A stretch of 64,000 nt of DNA, taken from Phoronis australis (Eukaryota > Phoronida > Phoronidae). Numbering within the stretch: position 1 is the stretch's first letter; the number at the start of each line of letters is the position of its first letter. Positions 36,561 through 48,000 of this stretch are shown here, piece after piece. A program made the position numbers and the translations under genes. The stretch covers positions 876,369-940,368 of the forward strand of contig NMRA01000070.1 of the NCBI GenBank assembly GCA_002633005.1. The letters run 5' to 3'. The notes below the pieces were generated by a model. The model was given only the letters and a program-made list of their open reading frames with translations. It had not been told where the DNA came from and searched no databases.

Positions 36561-37001
36561 TACACCCGGCATCCACCCAGGGCCACAGGTCGGTGGTTAC
36601 AAAAAATGGCCAATGTAGATGTATTTGTCGGATGTGTTGACTAACTTTGCCAAAAATCGCTGATTTTATAGGTCTGTACCTCAAGACTCTCGCTTGATGA
36701 ACAATAATAACAAAATGAAAATGGAATGAGTTTAGGCTTGATTTGACTGGTAGCGAGAGTTTTGCGCTGTGAATTTCCGATTGTCAGCTCAACTAAGGTT
36801 TGATCTACTGCTGAAGTTTTCAAATCGATCCTAGTTTCATTACTTCTCCTTGGTTTTGTGATTCTTTTACAAGAAAGACTCTTGAGGTTCCAGACAGCAA
36901 GTTATAAGTTGCAAATTTAACCAACAAACGCACCTATCACATTATTCATTCTTTTTAAGCACCGACCTGTGGCCCTTGCTTGATGCCAGGAGTAGTCCGC
37001 C
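36561..37001. repeat. Inverted pair of about 75-bp related sequences
   Basis: 36561-36640 and 36929-37001 are reverse-complement copies sharing GGGCCACAGGTCGGTG. Translated in matching frames, they give HPPRATGRWLQKMANV and HQARATGRCLKRMNNV, each followed by FVG. Confidence 0.5.
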
Positions 37002-37807
37002 TCCGATATCTTTTCAACTCCGCTCTTAGGGTAATTTCCGACAAAATAGCAAACTGCATGTAAGACTTTTTTCAACAAGACATTTTTGGGCATTGGAAGC
37101 AAACTGCAGTATTCTACGAAGAGAAGTGACATTTGATTTTTGTGTGTTTTTTCTGCAGTTATCAATCGAAAGTGTAAGCCCCACTAACAGGCGTTCATGT
37201 ATCTACGTAAATTTCAAAAGAATATTTGTCTTCTTATATGCTCAGCGAAGTGTGTGCGTGCGTTTTTACCTGATGCACAGGTGTATTGTTTATTATGCTT
37301 TATGTAGTTTGAACCTACACCCGTAAAAATCCACAATACATGTACTTTGAGTGATTACCGAAAGCCTACATGTACATTGCACTTACCAATTGTTCCACTC
37401 TCATTTTGATGTCTTCCCAGCATCCCGACGCACCATTAAAATGTCCCGCTTTTTGACAAACGGCGAAATTGAAGTATTACCGTATACTTTTTGATTTCCC
37501 ACAAGATATCAGCCCTATTTTCCCTTTCTGCTAAAGAAAAAAAACGGAGCATTTGATGAGTTTTTGCGACACACCCGCAACTTCACATTCGTCTAAAAAA
37601 CAAAACAAAAAAAAAATACACCGCCGGGCTCTTTAAGTTGTTGTAGCAACTTTTTCACACCTTCGTTCTGGGATAAAACCAGATGTCCCACGTTTTATCC
37701 GAACGTAACGTTTTCAATGCAGCTGTCTCTTTTTCATCCTCAAAAGCCATGTAACAGGCATTCAAAAATAGTTATTTTTGAGAGCCCAATTTCTTAAGGA
37801 TTAAAGT

Positions 37808-38589
37808 TCAACTTATGTGCCAAGATACATGTGTACATGTAGCTAACCCAATGTTCAGGTCCACCGTAGGACTCTTCATCACTTGGTGCACCGCCCGCCA
37901 AGACCGTGGTTGTGCAAGATGATACAACAGGCTCCACGGCAGATCGCGCATGTTAGAAGAATCGACTAGTGACGACCTGAAAAGAAAAACGAAAACATTG
38001 GAGCAGCGTGAATTCATGAAGGACGTAAACCAGGCAATTCCAGAACCATTCTACTTTATATATACTTAATTTTCCACTTCTTTCTTAATATGCACTGTAT
38101 ACTCAACCAATTACAATTCATCTATGTCGAAGTTTTCATTTCATTGCGTCATATACATGTATTCGCTACAGTTACGGGCATTAGTTCTTCCTACAGGTCT
38201 CTGCTGATGGACGTCACAAACGTCTGCTAAAATCTAAATTATGAACAGTCGCGAGTTTATTAAAGTCTCATTATAAGTACAGAAATGTTACTGGAGAATA
38301 ACAGTGACTATCTGAAGAGGGCAACACATAAAAAAATAAAATATGGAAACACCAAACAAAAATCAAAACAACACTTACCTGTTGCAATAACACCTTAAAC
38401 GCGAACGTACTGACCGACTTGCATGAACGGATTGTAAGTTTAACATGTTAGTAGAGCAAACTGTATCAATGAAATTTTCAAGGTTTACAGGTTTAAGAAG
38501 ATCCACCGTAGATTTCCGTAGTCCAGCAGAATACGTGCCCAGTTTGCGTATCTTAAACTTTTTCCCAAAAATATACCTGGGATGCATAT
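37808..38589 (-). CDS. Two phase-matched exons of an unidentified, possibly NACHT/TPR-type protein
   Basis: The exon at 38589-38379 has a strong acceptor (CACTTTTGTTCTCAG) and a strong donor (ACAG|GTAAGTGT), entering in phase 1 and leaving in phase 2. The exon from 37976 begins after TTTCTTTTCAG and continues the same frame to a stop at 37808. The joined peptide contains GKKFKIRKLGTYSAGLRK, LKPVNLENFIDTVC, RSRLRCYCNRSSLVDSSNM and RDLPWSLLYHLAQPRSWRAV. The last stretch resembles the RxxELPWHLL...W..L segment found after the NTPase module of NACHT/NPHP3-like proteins. That comparison is inference from pattern memory. Upstream exons are required but none was found, so the gene is either partial or decayed. 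The final 20 or so residues to the stop may be intron read-through. Confidence 0.4.
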
Positions 38590-39419
38590 CTGAGAACAAA
38601 AGTGCATGTTTGAAATCTAAAAATAATGCTATTCTCACTAGGATATACATGTACGTGTATTTAGGGCGAGCTACAGTATGACGATTGAACGGGATAAAGT
38701 ACTTGTGTTCGTGTATTCGGCATTGCCGAGTATAGGCCCTAGTGTGTTTTTACATCCGACGTTTGCTTTCCCGAACTTATATACGGAAATCGCTGGTAAT
38801 ACTTCCCAAAATTATTTACCCTTGCTGCAGGTAACACATCACCTCGGTTATAATTAGCAATGTAACAGTCATCTCTTTCGATTCAAACACAATTAAATAC
38901 ACTTGCAGCTGAAATGCTCTTACAACTATCTTAAGTAATACAAGCAGCATGGTCTGTAGTTTAAGATCACGTTTCTTTTTGTCTCAAAACTATCAACTAA
39001 AGGCTGTGACATGGACAAAAAGACAAGGTCCTGTGGAAAGTAGATATGGAACTCCGGGTCGGAAATACCAATCCGGTTCCAAGACCGTTGCATCGGACTG
39101 CAGGTCCTGTATTCTTGTTAGCCTACCCCTAGGACCACAAGAAGCAACGACTACCAAATCTGATTCAACTGACTTGTCTTTCTTCAAAACTGGTGGAGGA
39201 TTTTCTTAGTCTCCGCAGACAGAGAGTGCCACAGGTTCCCGGTGTCCTTTTCCGGATTCATCTTAATCTCGGGACACCATGGAGTCCAGGGTGTTGTATC
39301 TCAGACGGTACAAGGCGCGAATTAAGAACCACAAATACACAGACCAGTGGATGAGCAAGCAAAACTGGGTCGCTGCAAGTTTAATCTTTCATAGGCCCAC
39401 ATAGGGGGAAAGCTTGTAA

Positions 39420-40410
39420 AGCTAGGAAGTCGCTAAAAAGCAAGAATTCATGAGATTACGTGATATACTGTGGTGTATTTGATTGAAAACACGTGATTTT
39501 GGCTAGATTTTTCTAGTCCCAAGACAGCTACTGAACTCTACGTAGCCTGCGTCCAGAGGCACAAGAGTGAGAATCTCACGAGAGCGCAAAACTGAAGACT
39601 TCGAGAGGTATGGTCAGGTATTGCAAGCGAAGCACACGATCACATTATCTAGCTTAGCGATCTCCTTGCACCTGCGATGCACATCGGAGAGCAACAGGGA
39701 ATTTGTAAGGGTAGTGAAGCGTGGCTACGTGGATGAACATTAGTTTTTGATATGTGTTATAGTACAGACCAAAGTATTTTGCAGGCCAATGGACAATTAC
39801 ATCACATAAGACAAGGATGTAATGTCTCTGTAACAATTGCATGTGCGTCGCGCGCCATTTGTGCTGGGCTTTGTACTGCTAAACACGCAAGGCCGTTCTT
39901 ACGCGAATGAGCACTACCAAGAAAACATTAGCAACTGCACTGAAAAACGACTAGACGTTCGAACTGCATACAGATTTTTAATGAAGTATTTTCGTTTCAA
40001 CCCAAAAATTGCGTTGTCAGAAGCACAGAATTACTCGTATGTTGTATGACGTCATTGGAGACTCATTCCTTGCCAACTGTCCCATTTAACATTATTAAGC
40101 AAGCCCAGAACGGCTCCACGAAGTTTTCAATCATTGGGCGGGATGCAGGTAAATGGCAGCAAAACTATTGTCCGACTATAGTTATTCGACTCAAGAGGTA
40201 GAACCATAAAACGCAACCTTGGTCGGGCTCAAGCGGTGTGCGACTTAATTATGTTTGCTTTGTAACCAGGCGTGCGTTCAATAGACGCTAGGACCTACGC
40301 TAGGACCTAGCTAAAATCTAGTCAAAGCCACGCGTTCTCATTTAAAATACATGACAATATCTCACGTAATCTCGCGAAGTCTTGCTTTTTAGCGAAGTCC
40401 TTGCGTTACT
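39420..40410. repeat. Inverted copies of one repeat bracketing about 0.7 kb
   Basis: 39420-39570 (GAAGTCGCTAAAAAGCAAG, GAGATTACGTGATAT, TGATTTTGGCTAGATTTT) is matched in reverse orientation by 40260-40410 (AAAATCTAGTCAAAGCCACG, ATATCTCACGTAATCTCGCG, CTTGCTTTTTAGCGAAGTCC). Identity is moderate. The pair could be the ends of one decayed transposon about 1 kb long or two independent insertions. Confidence 0.5.
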
Positions 40411-41875
40411 GAACGGGAGGCAGCTTTACTTTGGCTCCGTCTCATTCGGCTGCTGGTGTTCACTATCTGCACAACTTTAAACGCGCGAGATCCGACGGAC
40501 AGACTTGGCTGTATGGTGTATGGGGGTCTAAACAAAAATTATTTCTCATCGCGTCAAGGATAAAATCCGGACACGTCCTCTGGAGATTTTTGCCACTGAC
40601 AAGGGCATTTGCAAGGCCAGGACTTCTAAAAATAGAAAGTTTCGTATATACGCATGTTGATGTCAGGCGTAAAACTTCAATGTCACAGTCCGAAGTCGAA
40701 CAGCACGGTCTAATTAAACCAGAGCACATGTCACGCTACAACTAAAAGTTGCAGCCTTCGGTGCATTCCCCATTTGTATTTCATCAAAAATTTTCGTCAT
40801 GCGGGACTCGGTGGTTTTTTTCATAGATAAAGCGCCAAACACAAGCTTAACGCAAGACAACCGAGTAACGGTCGTGACATCGTCAAGACAGGGTTAAAAT
40901 TACAGAGCCCGTTATACCGATTCTCGGATTCAAGCCTTAAAGAGTAGTAATTATCCTTGAACACTTTAGTGACACGAGGATTGAGTCGATGCGAAGTTGG
41001 CGTTTCTAAAATATTCTTTGTCCGAAAGTCACGGGACAGAAATCCGATGTTTATGACATTGCCCGAAATTCGAGGATCATTGAAAAACAGTTTTTTACCT
41101 TGTACGATTTTCGTGGACTATGAAAAACTCATTTCAGGAATACTTATTCTTGTCCCAAAATGGCGGGCCGAAATTCGCGCGAGTTCACCGTAAACCAAAC
41201 GAATGAGAGGAAAATTCTTGTTCAGTGTGTTAGCTCTAACGCAGTCAAAACCCCTTTATGCGGCGTTTAGAAAACCACAAACGGTCTTAACAGTCATATT
41301 TCCCCTCTTTTTGGGTTATTATTTATAACAACAAACCAAATCGCCGGCCTTCTTGTGAGCTCAGGTTTTAACATACATGTACTGACGTCATGCAGTGACT
41401 ACGGAAAAGTGAAAACGTCGAATCTGTAAGTGTGTAAATTCTTTCGAAGTACTTGATTTCCGTACTTTTATATTCGCCGTAATAATTATGCATTCATTCG
41501 TTTGCAGTTTCGATGCGTGTGGGTTAATGTTTGTCGTACAATTCGAGTGTGATGCGTGTGACACTTGATTCTACACTGTCACTGTGCACCGTCTTCCAAC
41601 CATGCAATTCGCTTGGAAAACGGCGGACTTGCAAAATGTTTAAATGACAGAATATGTTTCATAGCAAGTACACACACTGGAACACAAACACGTGCAAACA
41701 ACTCTCACGCATGCGCGGCGTAACCACAGCAGCCGCAAGATGGGAGTTGACATTCCAGAGGGCGTCAGCAAGCTACTGTACATAACCTCTCTCTGCATTA
41801 TTACACGTAAACATGTACAAATCCACGTTAGAACACAGCTGCTAATCAAACAAACCACAAACGGTCATAACCCAG

Positions 41876-41881
41876 TTTATT
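41876..41881 (-). terminator. Possible polyadenylation signal of the AKAP-like gene
   Basis: AATAAA on the minus strand, about 140 bases beyond the stop at 42023. Confidence 0.4.
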
Positions 41882-42022
41882 TGAAAGTGGCCCCTGCAGG
41901 GCCTAACCACTGCACTGTAAAAATGCAGTGGCAATGAAACATTACTATTGAAAGCCAATTGGTTTCTTGTAAGGATATATATTAGCCTAACTTCTATTCC
42001 ACTATACATGTAGATACTGGAG

Positions 42023-45000
42023 TCAACAAATTCGATGCGAGGGTTGCTTCGTGTGATTTCTTGGTTCCCATTGTTCCCGAGCAATATCGTTCCAGGTGAG
42101 TGACATGTTGTTGGGGGTTGAATAGCTTCCAATTGTTTTCACGGTCCAGGACGCCGAGCCCTTCTGGTCATATGAACGTCCCCTTTGATCAAAACACGAA
42201 AGAGGGCTACGTGGCGGATTTGATGCACTGTTTTGGTGACGACAGAAGTAATGGCGGTATCTTTCTCGTCGTCGAGTTTTAGATACGTCAAGAATCTCGT
42301 TGAGCTTAGTTGGCTCTTTAAAATTTCTTACATCAATATCTACCCCCGGGAGTTCCTCATCTAAAGTGCTGCATTGCAGTTGTCTGTCTTGATATTCGAA
42401 CGCTTTCCCGTGCAATGTTCGGACATGATCTCGTTGAATGCAAGTATGCCCAACATTTCCACATGGTTTAAAGTGAGGACTGTAATAATACTCATGCGAA
42501 CCCTTTACGAAGTCATTACATCTCTGACAGTCTCTATGGTATGCCAAATTAGGAATATCTAGCATATAATCCTTTTCCGGACCCAGTATTCGCTCTTGCT
42601 GCTCAGGTGTTAACATGTGAGTCGTTTTATCGGAATGAGCACCATCTCTGTTTCTAGTCTTTTCACTGTTGCATTCATCATCATAATGAACAGATTTCTT
42701 CTGACGTGGCATCCTGGATGGGCAGTTTGTCATCGTGTCATTGATTTTGTTCCGAGAGTCTTCAGAATTTTTAGTCCCGTCAGAAATTCCCAGCCATTTC
42801 CAGTTGCTTTCCTCTGTCGAGGCCACTAACGATGACAGAGAATAACCTTCGGTAAAATTATCACGTAAAGGCGTATGAGAAACGCGTTTGTCACGTGTAT
42901 CAGTCAGTGGCGAGCTTTCACTTGAGCTGCTACATCCCGCCATTTTTCTTTTGTTTTTCCTATAGTCAGACGATCGAGCACTTGTATTTCTATTTCTACT
43001 TTTTTGTCTCTCCTGCGATTGGCGTTTCCTTTCTTTGCTTGACTTTCTGGGCTTCGTGTTAACACTAACATTACTTTGTTTAGCATAACTATGTTGATTT
43101 TCATGTTGCCCATTTGGAGATGAGTGGCGCTCCGTTGAATAAACAATCTGTTTTTCATCGTCTTCCTGCTGCCGTAAGAGTTGCTTTTCAAAAATGTCAA
43201 CATTTAGGGACTGTGTCAATATTTGGCTATCTAATGTTTGTTTACGAAAGTGATTTATCATTTGTGCCACATTGTCTGCATTTTGGAACTCTTGCTTAAG
43301 CGATTCTCTACGCTCCTGGACCTTTTCCTCGTTGACACCTCTCCTGTCGAGAGCCGTGTTAATCTTTTTAATTTTTTCTTCAAATGACAGCATTCTATCG
43401 CTACTGTTGCTTGATACACTACGTGTGCTATGCGCGTTATTTATATTGATGCCGTCTTGACTCACACTGTGGCACGATCCTTTATCGGGCTTTAATGCTC
43501 GAGCACTGGACAAAGATTCTTTGACAATTATGTCCACTAAATGGGATGCAGTTTCTTCAATGCCATGATGTGTCCGAGTTTTTGGCCCGGCTACCTGACC
43601 TCTCATATTTCCGCTTTCGCCCGTTGTCCATTCATCTGAGACACCAATATCCTCTCTCATTGTAGCAAAGGAAATTTGCTTTTTCAACGACTTCGATGGA
43701 GACGATGTGATATTTTGAGCGCTATCTCCTGTCTTTAGAGCTGAGTGTGTCTTCCTCACTTCATTTTGAAACTTTGAACTAGATTGTTGAGCTATAGATT
43801 TGTAACCGCTATCACTTTCCTCACTTTTTGGCTCTAGCGGTGGTTTGGGTGAAGATATATCAGTGGAATGTTGTTTCAGATCACAACGCAGAACGCTCTC
43901 AAGAACCGCCTTTACCAGCGTCTGTGCAATGATATTCGGCAAATCCTCTTGGCTTTTTTTCCACGTGCGTTCAGAAAAGAATTCCTTCAGCTTTTTTTGC
44001 CACTCACAGCAGAGTTTGTGCGCAGCGTCGTCTTTGGGAAAGCATTTGCAATGTCCCTGAATACTATTTAAGTAATCATCTAATATCTTATTTGCCTCAC
44101 GTGCGTCAAAGTGTTTCAGACTACCAGGGCTGCAAGTGGCGTCCAGGAATTCGGTGTCTGGTTCTGTTTTAAGCTTAGTGTCATTTTGAGCACCAGAAAA
44201 CGGTGTCATTGTTTCCTTTAGTCGTTTCTGGAACATGTCGGATTCATGGAGCAGTTCTTCTGTGGCTGTTAGCTTTTTGTCCACTAGCTTTCGTGCTAAG
44301 TGCAGGCAAGGGCAGGATGTTTCAGGAGTTGGGCACAGAGAAGGCGTGTGGGTAGTGGTGATGTCAAAGGTCATGCACTCACAGGTTACACTAAATTTCG
44401 CAGGACTTTGGACAGGAGTAAACTTCAATTGTAGATTTGTAGTATTCAAAAACTTCATAGGAGAGATATAGGTATTGTCGTACTGTACTGGTCCTATGTT
44501 TGTCAGAAAGTCATTGCTTTGTGCTGTTGTCGTAACATTGTTCAGCAAAGTCTCAAATTTAGCTTGGTTAGCTTGACTTGTTATTTTAAGCTCTTCAAGA
44601 AAATGTTCAGCATCTTGTGTGAGTTGCTTAGCAGTTTCTGCATCCCTTGAAATTTTGTTCCACAGACCATTGTCAACCCCAAGGCTACCATCGCCGACCT
44701 GGGTCATGATCTTTCCGGAAAGCGTCCCATGCATAATATCGGCTTCATCATTAGATTCTAGATTTTCTTTCTTAATTTGAATCGAGGGCTCACATATATG
44801 CGCCTGTTCTGTTGATCTCGTGTCCGAAACGTCACCAGTAAACGAAGATGAATCGATTTTTTCTGGAGCCGACCATGGCGTACTTTCACCACTCGTTTTC
44901 TTCCGCTGCTTTGCCGTCGTGGATATAGCTCCAAAGTAAGGTATATCTTCGCATGCACTCGACCCTCTTTCATTGGATTTTGATTTCTTTACAGTCGCTG

Positions 45001-48000
45001 TGTTACTATGTATTTCTCCACCCTGTTGCTCCTGTTGGTCTGAAAATTTTACTTTTGTCTGTTGAGTTTGTATGCGAATTCGTTCTTGCATGTCAACGTT
45101 TTCCTGCAGTTCCACTATCCCGTAACGCTTCTGTTTCTCTTCCTTGTCACTCAAATCTTGGGGTTTCTTGAAAACCTGATCTTTCTGGTCATTCCTTGTG
45201 TCAGCGAAATGCTTCTGAGGCAAGTCTTCGTTGTCCGTGTAAAAATACCCTGGCGCATTTCGTGTCTGTTTACTTTGTAATGCGCTCGGACTTTCAGATT
45301 CAACTGCTTCTAGCTCTAACCACTTCTGATCTGAAATACTCGACTCGTCTGTTTCGACGGAGATTAGTTCGCTTTTGGCAATACTGTCGTCCCTGAACTG
45401 CCCGTTACTGGATGGCCAGNATTCGTTCTTGCATGTCAACGTTTTCCTGCAGTTCCACTACCCCGTAACGCTTCTGTTTCTCTGCCTTGTCACTCAAATC
45501 TTGGGGTTTCTTGAAAACCTGATCTTTGTGGTCATTCCTTGTGTCAGCGAAATGCTTCTGAGGCAAGTCTCCGTTGTCCGTGTAAAAATACCCTGGCGCA
45601 TTTCGTGTCTGTTTACTTTGTAATGCGCTCGGACTTTCAGATTCAACTGCTTCTAGATCTAACCACTTCTGATCTGAAATACTCGACTCGTCTGTTTCGA
45701 CGGAGATTAGTTCGCTTTTGGCAATACTGTCGTCCCTGAACTGCCCGTTACTGGATGGCCAGGTTGAGGGCATGGGTTTATCTTTCTCGAGAAGGAACAG
45801 GGTAAGGCTCACGTCTTCATGGAGTTCTTTCAGTTTATCATCTGTTTGTTGTCTCAACATATTTGTATTTTGCCCGTTATTCAAATTTTCCGATTTCATA
45901 CGTTTACCGGCTTTTTTACGGTTAATGTCAAATTCTGGGTCCATCGCGACTCCTGGGTTAATGAGTTGACTAAGTTCAAATGATCTATTCCTATCCGTGC
46001 TCTCGTCTCCTGCTTTGATCAGTTGTTTAGGTACCAACGCGCTTATTCCTTCTTTAGCCCGGTCTTGTTTTATAACCCGAATGGCGTCAGTTTCTGGCTG
46101 TATCCCTGGACTAGATTCTCTCAAGAAGGAATTCTTTATCTGAACTTTGCTGACTTTTGACGAAAGTGGCTCGAAGCTTCTTCGGAATTTATAGATCACA
46201 GTCCAGAGAACAATAAGCACAATTGAAATCGCAAACAAGGGACGGAAGCACTCCTAAAGCAGAGACCTTGTTAGTTAAAAGGGATGTCTAAGCAACTAGA
46301 TGCACGTACAGACCTACATGTACATATTTATACATATATATACATTCTAGCCACATCTAAAAATAATATGCGTGACTAAATGTGTATATAAAATATGTAC
46401 ATGTTATACGTTACATACTTTTACAATTATACATGATGACGTTTTCCCGTTCAATGACATTACCAGACGTAGAGGGTTGTGAGCGTGTGATAACATTTAA
46501 CTTCATGTTAACTGCCAAGCACAGTCTTTTGTCTGGGATGACAACAGACAGGCCAATTATATACCAGGCTTATTACAGACCACGTGTGAACACAGCCAAA
46601 CCTAGAACGAATTGGTACGTGCGCAAAGAACAGATTGTAGTAACGCCGGCTGTAGTTGGGCGATTTTGGCGATTTAATAACTAAACATGATCACCATTTA
46701 ACAAGGATTTTAGAAATGGTATTGGTTTATGTTCAAATATAATATATCTTAACATATACTTTTAACAGTACAGCCCTGTCAGGCTAAATATGATGTTATT
46801 GGAGATTAGAACAATTATCGAACAAAAGAGAGCTGGCCCTCCAACCATCACCGCCAGAATGGAGTTAATCAGTCGTGCAAGATAGTGGCTACAAGGGTCA
46901 TCTTCCCATCTTGTTGTTGGGTGTAGAATCGAACAAGTTAGGAGCAACGAGAAAACGCCGGAATGAATCTTTATGAAACTAGTTTAGATAAACATGAATT
47001 CCCGCATATTAAATTTCTAGATGTGGTTAGGATTGATTTGTTATAATGACAGTTTTGTCCGTCGCTACTCTGCCAAGCAATAACGATGGCGTAAACAAGG
47101 TTCAAATTATTTCTTGTTTTCTTAAAATGCATCTACGTGCATTCTAGATAACGAGGTTATATTAACTGGCATTATGGCAATTCAAATGATTGACCCCTAC
47201 GACTGGAAATAAAGTAGCAAAAATTCTTACAAAACAGAGAGAGGAGAACGACTTTTTTACAACGGTTGCTGCCTCGGGCTCCTTTTGGGTGGCTAGCATA
47301 ATAGTTGATATATCTTCAGGTGTGAACAACCATCCATTGACTGAACACAAAAACTTGTGAACATATCTGAAAGAAAAATCGCCGCCAAAGTCGAAAGTGC
47401 AACATTTGGAAAGAAAATAATACAACAATAATACATCTCAGATGCTTATTGCATCGTTCTAAAATCAACACGAAATAAAGGACAGCCATATTCCACTCCC
47501 TTTGTTGTTGAGATAAGCGACAATGGGGGACATGCACATTTGTTTTCGACGCTAGTATCGCTGGGAGCGCATTTCGGTCTGGATGCCATCTCCCCGTGTA
47601 TCTGCTATGGACAGTCAATATTTCTCGTTAGGTTATCGCAAATTACAGGTTGATGTGTTAATGCCAAGTGTCGTGTGCTGGTTTCACTAATTAATTATAA
47701 CGTTTGATACCTTAGGCACGCATATTGTTATGCTATTTTTAAGACTGGTTTATGGTTGAAACGTAGCGCCGTTGGCGAGTTGGCGAGTCAGTATTCAATA
47801 ACGTCTGCGAAGTTTGCACGGAGTTACAAGCCTATCCGACAAAACATCAACTTAAGGCCACTTCTCTTACGTGTCTTACTATGTGATATGCAGTGCTTTG
47901 CATTAATTTGGGACGTTTTTGGTCATTTGTTGTCACATTTTTAAACTGTTTGCTACTGTTTTTCGGAGCCATCTGATAACCGCATAATAAATGTAAGAAC

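Noticed and set aside
40431-40745. 104-codon plus-strand ORF
   Set aside because: It begins beside the right arm of an inverted repeat and shows no protein family or splice support.
42904-43203. ORFs in other frames of the AKAP-like exon (also 43845-44060, 44758-44973, 45062-45280)
   Set aside because: Shadows of the long real frame; composition follows from it.
47162-47428. Candidate exon YVHKFLCSVNGWLF with strong acceptor TTTTTCTTTCAG
   Set aside because: It needs phase 2 input, which no upstream exon supplies.
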